Shown: positions 1 to 4,957 of the stretch, in pieces
How the letters are laid out: the number at the start of each line of letters is the position of its first letter
Numbering within the stretch: the stretch's first letter is position 1
Assembly (NCBI GenBank): GCA_039798005.1
Contig: JBDKGV010000234.1
Location: 1-5,515 of the forward strand
From: JBDKGV01 sp039798005
GTDB lineage: Bacteria > Fibrobacterota > Fibrobacteria > UBA5070
DNA: 5,515 nucleotides
Direction: 5' to 3'
Position numbers and translations under genes: made by a program
The notes under the pieces: model-generated
Database searches by the model: none
Told to the model about the DNA's origin: nothing
Seen by the model: the letters and a program-made list of their open reading frames with translations, nothing else

Positions 1-1736
1 GCCACGGCATTGCGGTACACCGGATCGTGCATGAGCGTGTGCATGCGATGGCCGGTCGGAATCGTGGTGGTGAAGATGAGCAGACTGTCGGCGTTGGTCG
101 TGCCGTACACGACCTCCTCGCGCCAAACACCGAAGAGGTCCGCGACAAGGCTTGGCGTGGCCTTGGTGGTATTGTTCGATACGACAGGATTTGTCGTATT
201 TGGATAGTCGTAGAAGCTCACCAAGCGGGTGGTGCCGTCACCGTTCCACTTGTCGAGCTTGGTGCCGTCCAGGATCTCGTCCTGCAGGTCACCGTCCCAG
301 TACATGCGGAAGTTGAGGCTCGGGCGCTTCGTGGAGATCGATTTTCCCTTCACCGAAAACACGTCGGATGCGCCATAGGACCACATCTCATATCCGGGGC
401 TCGTGGCGTCGATGTCGGCCGCCATGCCGCGTCCATTGTCCGTGCCCGTCTTGGTGCCCCAGAGCACCTTGCCGGTACGGGCGTTGTGCAACTCGTAGCC
501 GTAGGCGGAACCGGTCTCCTCATGGACCTCCCACACCAGCAGGTCGCTGTTGTCGGGATCCATCTTCCCCATGTGGATGGCGTCGCCGTGCCCGTAACCG
601 GTGCGGTACATGAACTTTCCATCATGGTCGATCGCGCATGCCCCTTGGATGATCTCATCGAACCCGTCGCCATCCACATCACCCACGGTCAAATTGTGAT
701 TGCCCTGACCGAACCCCTCGCTTCCCGAGGTTTTCGCATCGTAAGCCCAACGCTGCGAGAGCGTGGTGCCATTCCAGTCCCACGCTGTCACGGCCATGCG
801 GGTGTAATAGCCGCGCTGGAAAATCGCCGAGGGCTTGGTTCCGTTGCCTAGCCAAGCGGTCGCGGCAAGGAAGCGATCCACGCGATTGCCATAGCTGTCT
901 CCCCAGGAGGAGACGGTGCCGCGCCCCGGCACGTAGTCCACCGTGACCATCTCCTTCCCGGTCTTTCCGTTGAAGACGGTGAGGTACTCGTCGCCGGTGA
1001 GCACATACCCCGAGGAGTTGGCGTAATCGGTGGTGTTCGCAGCCCCGGCGGCTGCGCCTTTCGACAGGTAGGCACCGGAACCGTCCTTGGTGCCGGGAGC
1101 GGTCTTGACCATCAGCTCAGCCTTGCCGTCACCGTCATAGTCGGCCACCTGAAACTGGGTGTAGTGCGCTCCGGCGCGAATGTTCTGTCCGAGATCGATG
1201 CGCCACAGTCGACTGCCATTGAGCTTGTAGGCGTCCAGGAAGACGTTTCCAGTCGCGCCCTTCTGCGAGTTGTCCTTGGAGTCCGCCGGGTCCCATTTCA
1301 GGACGATCTCGTACTCCCCGTCCCCGTCAAGATCACCCGTCGAGGCGTCATTGGCCATGTAGCCCGTACCCGGCTTGCTGAGAGGAATCGAAAGCCACGG
1401 CTTCGAACGGGGCGTCTCGGCAGCATCAACGGCCTGCTCCACCCCGTTGATCACCGCCCTGACGGCGTACTTGGCGGACGCGCTCCCGGACTTGTCGAGG
1501 TAGTTCGTCGCCTCTCCCACCGTGGTCGTGGCGATCTTCGTCCCGTCCCGGTAGACGTTGAACGAGGCAGTCTTGAACTCCGTCCCCAGCAGTCGCCAAG
1601 AGAGGAACACATTGGTGCCACCGGTATTCACGGCGACAAGGCCGCGATCGAGCCACTCCATGCCCCGAGCCGCCTGACTCAACCCGCTGCACAGCAGAAC
1701 CGTCATCAATCCCAAGGTCATCGCATTGCGCCGCAT
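1..1736 (-). CDS. Rhamnogalacturonan lyase, polysaccharide lyase family 11 (partial, 3' end outside window)
   Basis: This secreted lyase would cleave the rhamnogalacturonan-I backbone of pectin by beta-elimination. Translating the minus strand gives 578 uninterrupted codons. Residues 1-22 look like a signal peptide (MRRN, then a hydrophobic stretch, then GLSQA, with probable cleavage before ARGMEW). The mature N-terminus MEWLDRGLVAV and the SWRLLGTEFKTASFNVYRDG segment at 46-65 form the PL11 fibronectin-like start. Acidic DxDGDG-type calcium loops follow at 135-140, 199-204 and 353-358, as expected of the family's beta-propeller. Other PL11-like blocks are GFGQGNHNLTVGD (341-353), DNGRGMAADID (433-443) and DGTK (490-493). 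From memory, a lysine in the matching NGTK of Bacillus subtilis YesW is a proposed catalytic residue. The last residues, HDPVYRNAV, are near the usual end of the family, so about 30 catalytic-domain residues plus any C-terminal module are missing. The ATG at 1736 is chosen because an AAAGGA ribosome site lies 7 bases upstream. Family assignment is confident; substrate and activity are inferred. Confidence 0.93.
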   Translation of the reverse strand, partial: MRRNAMTLGLMTVLLCSGLSQAARGMEWLDRGLVAVNTGGTNVFLSWRLLGTEFKTASFNVYRDGTKIATTTVGEATNYLDKSGSASAKYAVRAVINGVEQAVDAAETPRSKPWLSIPLSKPGTGYMANDASTGDLDGDGEYEIVLKWDPADSKDNSQKGATGNVFLDAYKLNGSRLWRIDLGQNIRAGAHYTQFQVADYDGDGKAELMVKTAPGTKDGSGAYLSKGAAAGAANTTDYANSSGYVLTGDEYLTVFNGKTGKEMVTVDYVPGRGTVSSWGDSYGNRVDRFLAATAWLGNGTKPSAIFQRGYYTRMAVTAWDWNGTTLSQRWAYDAKTSGSEGFGQGNHNLTVGDVDGDGFDEIIQGACAIDHDGKFMYRTGYGHGDAIHMGKMDPDNSDLLVWEVHEETGSAYGYELHNARTGKVLWGTKTGTDNGRGMAADIDATSPGYEMWSYGASDVFSVKGKSISTKRPSLNFRMYWDGDLQDEILDGTKLDKWNGDGTTRLVSFYDYPNTTNPVVSNNTTKATPSLVADLFGVWREEVVYGTTNADSLLIFTTTIPTGHRMHTLMHDPVYRNAV

Positions 1737-1743
1737 AGCCGTA

Positions 1744-1749
1744 TCCTTT
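1744..1749 (-). promoter_or_regulatory. Ribosome binding site of the PL11 lyase gene
   Basis: The minus strand reads AAAGGA, with 7 bases between AGGA and the ATG at 1736. It decides the start over the in-frame ATG five codons further in. Confidence 0.75.
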
Positions 1750-1758
1750 CGCAAGTGC

Positions 1759-1804
1759 GCTTCGAGAGCCCCGTTCCGCCATTCTGGTCGGCGCCACTCG
1801 AAGC
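1759..1804 (-). other. Stem-loop in the PL11 mRNA leader
   Basis: GCTTCGAG at 1759-1766 is perfectly complementary to CTCGAAGC at 1797-1804, giving an 8 bp stem around 30 bases. Inside, CGCC and GGCG can form a small second helix. The stem ends about ten bases before the ribosome binding site, leaving the site free in this fold. It may protect the message or tune translation. No known riboswitch or thermometer class is recognised. Confidence 0.4.
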
Positions 1805-1866
1805 AATTTCATCGTGTGGTGAAGATGCCCGATGCCCGAGGATCCGGCTGGCCTTTCCAGGAATCC

Positions 1867-1876
1867 CTGTTGTCAG
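1867..1876 (+). promoter_or_regulatory. TTGTCWG motif, copy 1
   Basis: CTGTTGTCAG reads on the plus strand, away from the lyase gene. It faces copy 2 as an inverted repeat offset by 31 bp, about three helical turns. It overlaps the candidate -10 box of the lyase promoter. The protein that binds it, if any, is unknown. Confidence 0.5.
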
Positions 1877-1904
1877 TCTATTGAAAATTCACTAATCCAG
1901 ACAA
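1875..1904 (-). promoter_or_regulatory. Candidate promoter of the PL11 gene
   Basis: On the minus strand, TTGTCT (1899-1904) and TAGACT (1875-1880) are separated by 18 bases. Each matches 4 of 6 positions of the general bacterial -35 and -10 boxes. The start site would fall near 1868, giving a leader of about 130 bases. The -35 box would be part of the repeated TTGTCTG motif, and an inverted copy of that motif overlaps the -10 box. This rests on weak consensus matches only, and Fibrobacterota promoter rules are not well known to me. Confidence 0.3.
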
Positions 1905-1907
1905 CAG
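1898..1907 (-). promoter_or_regulatory. TTGTCWG motif, copy 2
   Basis: The minus strand reads CTGTTGTCTG and continues GGATT. This gives a motif plus flank of at least 14 identical bases (CTGTTGTCTGGATT) shared with the copy at 3890 in the divergent region. It lies 162 bases before the lyase start and reads toward the gene. Confidence 0.55.
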
Positions 1908-2038
1908 ACACTCATCTTTCAATGATCAGGATCCATTCTGAAATGGTCATATATTCCATAATCATTGGAAATTTTGACGACACAACCCCATCGATCGCCG
2001 GCGATCCACATCAAAAGTCATGAATATTTTGAAATTTT

Positions 2039-2048
2039 CAGACAACAG
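2039..2048 (-). promoter_or_regulatory. TTGTCWG motif, copy 3
   Basis: The minus strand reads CTGTTGTCTG followed by AAAATTTCAA. It lies about 40 bases beyond the pectinesterase stop codon and about 300 bases before the lyase start, and reads toward the lyase. It is A+T-flanked, as are copies 2 and 6. Confidence 0.5.
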
Positions 2049-2059
2049 AATGCAAAGAT

Positions 2060-2089
2060 GAATCGCCGGATGCGGACACCACGCGATTC
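2060..2089 (-). other. Small hairpin at the pectinesterase stop codon, weak terminator candidate
   Basis: GAATCGC (2060-2066) and GCGATTC (2083-2089) form a perfect 7 bp stem with a 16-base loop that overlaps the pectinesterase stop codon. On the minus strand it is followed by ATCTTTGCATTC, which lacks a proper T run. A classical intrinsic terminator is therefore unlikely, although the hairpin could mark the end of the message. Confidence 0.25.
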
Positions 2090-3818
2090 ACCTCACTGTT
2101 CCTTGCGGCAAGTTCGGGATCACCTGACGACCGGCAGGCTGCACGATCTCCAGCCATGCGGGGGTATGGCTCCTGGACTCCACCCGCTCTCGACAGGGAG
2201 CCATGCACTGGAACAGGACATGGGCGGATCCGTTCGGGAGGATCTCGCGCACCGTGGCAAGTCCCGCCCCGGGAATGTCCAGCTCCATCCCGACGGAAGT
2301 GCGGACCATTCGCGCCGCCGCGACCTTTGCGGAGGGAACCTCCCGCAACCCGGTGGTTCCACCGAAGAGCGCAAGCACCGAGGCAAGCGAAGGAACGGAC
2401 GGAGTCCAGCCATCCAGCACGAAGACGGGTGAAGCGTGTTTGCTCGCCGAGTCCGCAGAGCACTGAAGCCGCTTGCGCTGCGCGTTGGTGATCGCGATCA
2501 GGTTGCCGTTCTGGTCCCGCGACTGGTACTCGCAGAAGCGAAGCTTCGAGGAGTCGGTGGTCGAGTTGATGGTCCATGGAGCGGCGGCAAGGAAGGAGCC
2601 GTTGCGGATCGTGGTGTGCAGGAACATGACCTCACCTTGAGCATAGGATGCCCCGGCATCGCGCGCAAAATGGCTTCCCGAGTACCCGGTGGCGTTGGCG
2701 GAAAGGATGCAACTGTCAAAGACGTATCCGTGCGTGGTGGTGTTGCGCGGCTGGACCACGACCGCGCCGGTCCGGTTCATCACAAGCGAAGTGCGCTTGA
2801 AGAAGACGGGACTGTAGCCCCAGATGAAATCGACGCTTCCTTCGATCGTGGCATCCTGCACGTAGACCCGCCCTCCGGTATTGAGCCAGGTGTCCTGGAA
2901 GCTGTGGAGAAACACGTCGGCGACCACGATCGAGTCGCCCTGCAAATAGAGGGCCTCGGCCTGGCCTCCGGTGACGCTCACCGTGTTGACGATGGACATC
3001 CCGCGCAGATGCATGCCGCTTCCGCCCAGAAGCGCAAGATTGCGATCGCTGGAGCCGGTGGTGTTCAGGTTGTTGCAGTTCATGTAACGCAGGAAGGTCT
3101 TGGAGACTCCCGCCCCGTAGAGCCGCAGATTGTTCTTTCCCTTGGCGGCCACCATCTCGCGGTAGTACCCCGGCTTCACCAGGACTTGAACAGGAGTCTT
3201 GCTGTTGGAAGGCACCAGGTCCAGTCCCCCTTGGACGGAGCAGACATCCCCGGAGTTGTCTTCAGCCACCACCACCTGAGACTTCGAGGCGGGCTTGGTT
3301 CCGGTCGTGAAGGTCCACGCACCGGCGGCAACTCCGGCGAAGGCCGAGCCGTCCGCGCCTTTCAGGACGCCACCGTCGACCTCCACCTGATACTGCGTGT
3401 TGGGCAACAGCAGATGCTGAGGCACCCGCACCTCGGCAAGGTATTCCGGGAGACTGTCCACCACCACCGGCCAGACATTGCGCTTGGTGGTGCCCACCGA
3501 ATCCTTCCAAGGCCAGGAGCCACCCACCGCCGTGTTGGTCTGGGGATCACCAGGGTTGGAAGTGACCGCCCAGGTATGGACCACCGCATTGGTCCCCAGG
3601 TTGCGGATCCGGACCGAGCCGTTCCAGTTCAGGACCGGCTTCCCCGACAGGACCATGCGCAGCGGCGTATCCAGACACTGCCCTTTGGCGCCCTTGGCCG
3701 GCACCAGGGACTTCAGCTCCAGCGCCCCCGCACTTCCCGCTCCCGACAGGAAAAGGGCAAGCACGGCGCCTTTGCACAGCGACGAAGATGGACTGGTGAT
3801 CAGGTTGGGTCGGCTCAT
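2088..3818 (-). CDS. Secreted pectinesterase (carbohydrate esterase family 8) with N-terminal Ig-like domain
   Basis: This enzyme would hydrolyse methyl esters of homogalacturonan, releasing methanol and preparing pectin for depolymerases. The 576-residue protein starts with a signal peptide (about 1-32: a lysine, then GAVLALFLSGAGSAGA). Residues 35-172 look like a Big_5/SbsA-type Ig-like domain, opening with LVPAKGAKGQCLDTPLRM and closing with GAWTFTTG. The pectinesterase beta-helix spans about 182-487. Visible active-site elements are GYYRE (217-221), Gln286 in QAEAL, Gln308-Asp309 in QDT, Asp330 in DFIWG and Arg386 in FARDAG; the usual RPW triad is RDA here. WTINSTTDSSKLRFCEYQS at 415-433 also fits the family. 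An 85-residue tail of uncertain role follows. The ATG at 3818 is the first start after an in-frame stop at 3876-3878; no clear ribosome site precedes it. The divergent neighbour is a putative regulator, and the gene downstream is another pectin enzyme. Confidence 0.93.
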   Translation of the reverse strand: MSRPNLITSPSSSLCKGAVLALFLSGAGSAGALELKSLVPAKGAKGQCLDTPLRMVLSGKPVLNWNGSVRIRNLGTNAVVHTWAVTSNPGDPQTNTAVGGSWPWKDSVGTTKRNVWPVVVDSLPEYLAEVRVPQHLLLPNTQYQVEVDGGVLKGADGSAFAGVAAGAWTFTTGTKPASKSQVVVAEDNSGDVCSVQGGLDLVPSNSKTPVQVLVKPGYYREMVAAKGKNNLRLYGAGVSKTFLRYMNCNNLNTTGSSDRNLALLGGSGMHLRGMSIVNTVSVTGGQAEALYLQGDSIVVADVFLHSFQDTWLNTGGRVYVQDATIEGSVDFIWGYSPVFFKRTSLVMNRTGAVVVQPRNTTTHGYVFDSCILSANATGYSGSHFARDAGASYAQGEVMFLHTTIRNGSFLAAAPWTINSTTDSSKLRFCEYQSRDQNGNLIAITNAQRKRLQCSADSASKHASPVFVLDGWTPSVPSLASVLALFGGTTGLREVPSAKVAAARMVRTSVGMELDIPGAGLATVREILPNGSAHVLFQCMAPCRERVESRSHTPAWLEIVQPAGRQVIPNLPQGTVR

Positions 3819-3869
3819 GCACGAACGATGTGCTCGATTCCGGCATGCCGCCGGGGGATTGCGCCGATG

Positions 3870-3879
3870 CCGTTGTCAG
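3870..3879 (+). promoter_or_regulatory. TTGTCWG motif, copy 4
   Basis: CCGTTGTCAG lies 52 bases upstream of the pectinesterase start. It is a direct repeat of copy 5 at a 20 bp offset, so both would lie on the same helix face. It differs from the best copies at two of ten positions. Confidence 0.45.
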
Positions 3880-3889
3880 GATCCGCCGA

Positions 3890-3899
3890 CTGTTGTCTG
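3890..3899 (+). promoter_or_regulatory. TTGTCWG motif, copy 5
   Basis: CTGTTGTCTG followed by GGATT on the plus strand is identical over 14 bases to copy 2 upstream of the lyase gene, which ties the two regulatory regions together. It lies 72 bases upstream of the pectinesterase start. Confidence 0.55.
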
Positions 3900-3975
3900 G
3901 ATTTTTCCCATGCTGAACAGCGCATCCCGGCATATATTCAGAAAATGGCTGGATTTCTAGCCAAAACAGACCTGA

Positions 3976-3985
3976 TCGTTGTCTG
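3976..3985 (+). promoter_or_regulatory. TTGTCWG motif, copy 6
   Basis: TCGTTGTCTG followed by AATTCTAAAA lies 84 bases upstream of the proposed regulator start and points toward it. A CAGAC at 3967-3971 makes a small dyad with GTCTG at 3981-3985. Its position suits a -35 element or an autoregulatory operator of the TIGR02147 gene, but no good -10 box follows at 16-18 bases. Confidence 0.45.
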
Positions 3986-4059
3986 AATTCTAAAAATTCC
4001 AAGACATGATCCATGGGTCCACAAGTCACAGGCCGACTCTCGGTGAAAATGCGATCCTT

Positions 4060-4063
4060 GGAG
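4060..4063 (+). promoter_or_regulatory. Ribosome binding site of the TIGR02147-family gene
   Basis: GGAG lies 6 bases before the ATG at 4070 and 3 bases before the one at 4067. The spacing favours 4070. No comparable site precedes the upstream in-frame ATG at 4013, and only a weak GGTG precedes the ATG at 4049. Confidence 0.6.
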
Positions 4064-4069
4064 ACGATG

Positions 4070-4957
4070 ATGGAAACAGAAGGCTTGCCAAGGAAAGCGC
4101 CGCAACTCCCCGATGTCTGGGAGTACACCGACTACCGCAGTTGGCTTACGGACACGTTCCAAGCGCGCAAGGCCATCCATTCCTGGTACTCCTACGGGGT
4201 GCTCGCCCAGCGTTCCGGCTTCAAGGCCCGCGACTTCCTGATGCGGGTGATGCGCGGCGAGCGACGCCTGAGCTCGGATGGCGCCGAACGGCTGGCGGAT
4301 GCCTTGGACCTGCCCCGTCGCGAGAAGATCTACTTCCTTGCCCTGGTGGAATACAACCAGGCCCGCAAGGACCAGGAACGCGAGATCGCCTGGGCCCGGA
4401 TGCAGGAGGCCTTGGCCAGAGGACGCCGCGCCAGCGGCCCCCGCCTGCTCACGGGCATCCATCGCGAGATCCTTTCCGAATGGCATCATCTGGCGATCCG
4501 CTCGATCCTTGAGATGAACCCCGATCCCGGCAACTGGGACGCCTTGGGGAAGCGCCTGGACCCGGCAAGGACCGAGGCCGTGGTGCGCAAATCCGTCCAG
4601 CTCCTGGAAAAGGGAGGCCTTGTCGAGCAGGGCTCCGACGGCCTCTGGCGCGCGACCGGCAAGAGCGTCAGCACGACGCCGGAAGTGACCGGACCGGCCT
4701 TGCGCAATTTCCACCGCGACTGCCTCGAACTGGCAGGTCGATCCTTGGAAGAGACCCCTGTCACTCAACGCAGCGTGACCGGACTGACCTTGGGCATCTC
4801 GGAACGCACCTACCGGCTCCTGTGCGAACGGATGGCCCAAGTGCACGAGGAAATCTCGCGCCTGGCCGAAGTCGATGAGGAAGCCGACCGCGTCTACCAA
4901 GTCACCACCGCCATCTTCCCGCTCTCGCGTCAGGAACTCTCCGAGGTGAAGCCATGA
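4070..4957 (+). CDS. TIGR02147 family protein (DUF4423), putative DNA-binding regulator
   Basis: This 295-residue protein matches the pattern of the TIGR02147/DUF4423 family, whose molecular function is not established as far as I know. Residues 15-36 (DVWEYTDYRSWLTDTFQARKA and on) are the family's opening block. Residues 39-82 (WYSYGVLAQRSGFK, then FLMRVMRGERRLSSDGAERLADALDL) resemble a Cro/C1-type helix-turn-helix, so DNA binding is a reasonable inference. Residues 86-99 (KIYFLALVEYNQAR) and the DUF4423 part from about 134 to 286 follow, including SEWHHLAIRSILEM, a winged-helix-like region with KGGLVEQ, and the typical closing DRVYQVTTAIFPLSR. No membrane segment or enzyme motif is seen. 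The start at 4070 is chosen for its GGAG site and because the family block begins soon after; starting at 4013 would add 19 unremarkable residues. The stop overlaps the next gene's start (ATGA), so the two are probably translationally coupled. Divergence from the pectinesterase suggests local regulation. Confidence 0.87.
   Translation: METEGLPRKAPQLPDVWEYTDYRSWLTDTFQARKAIHSWYSYGVLAQRSGFKARDFLMRVMRGERRLSSDGAERLADALDLPRREKIYFLALVEYNQARKDQEREIAWARMQEALARGRRASGPRLLTGIHREILSEWHHLAIRSILEMNPDPGNWDALGKRLDPARTEAVVRKSVQLLEKGGLVEQGSDGLWRATGKSVSTTPEVTGPALRNFHRDCLELAGRSLEETPVTQRSVTGLTLGISERTYRLLCERMAQVHEEISRLAEVDEEADRVYQVTTAIFPLSRQELSEVKP
4943..4949 (+). promoter_or_regulatory. Ribosome binding site of the lipoprotein gene, inside the TIGR02147 gene
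   Basis: GAGGTGA lies within the last codons of the upstream gene, with 7 bases between GAGG and the ATG at 4954. It is the strongest ribosome site in the window, so the lipoprotein can be well translated as well as coupled. Confidence 0.75.

Larger units (their letters stand above)
1737..2087. other. Intergenic regulatory region upstream of the PL11 gene
   Basis: No credible gene is present in this 351-base gap between two minus-strand genes. The half nearer the lyase (1737-1860) is G+C-rich and looks like a transcribed leader. The part from about 1861 to 2050 is clearly A+T-rich and contains three copies of a TTGTCWG motif, runs resembling TTGAAAATTCA (1881-1891) and TTGAAATTTTCA (2029-2040), and two tiny inverted repeats: CCATT/AATGG at 1933-1946 and TTCCA/TGGAA at 1954-1970. 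The gap length and composition suggest that the lyase has its own promoter rather than depending only on read-through from the pectinesterase. Confidence 0.7.
3819..4069. other. Divergent intergenic regulatory region between pectinesterase and TIGR02147 gene
   Basis: No gene is apparent in this 251-base region. It should contain the promoters of both divergent genes. The centre, about 3900-4010, is A+T-rich, while the ends are G+C-rich. It holds three TTGTCWG motifs, all on the plus strand. A TATAT-containing stretch at 3930-3937 could be part of a minus-strand -10 box for the pectinesterase, but I cannot pair it with a convincing -35 box. The ATG at 4013 at its right part is judged not to be the regulator's start. 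Confidence 0.65.

Noticed and set aside
27..851. Plus-strand open frame of 274 codons
   Set aside because: It is antisense to the PL11 lyase, whose motifs run without a break through the same bases.
1933..1970. Two small inverted repeats (CCATT/AATGG and TTCCA/TGGAA)
   Set aside because: Five-base arms in A+T-rich DNA are expected by chance, and neither is followed by a T run.
1832..2023. Small plus-strand frame of 63 codons in the intergenic region
   Set aside because: There is no ribosome binding site, no protein-like pattern, and it covers the motif-rich A+T region that looks regulatory.
1926..3885. Shared TCAGGATCC at 1926-1934 and 3877-3885
   Set aside because: It is only nine bases, holds a six-base palindrome, and has no consistent position relative to the TTGTCWG motifs; chance is a fair explanation.
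2436..3986. Long plus-strand open frame of 516 codons
   Set aside because: It lies antisense to the clearly recognisable pectinesterase, has no family-like motif or ribosome site, and is explained by G+C-rich codon bias opening the opposite strand.
4013..4069. Start of the TIGR02147 gene at the upstream ATG at 4013
   Set aside because: There is no ribosome site in front of it and the extra 19 residues do not look like the family; the ATG at 4070 has GGAG at good spacing.
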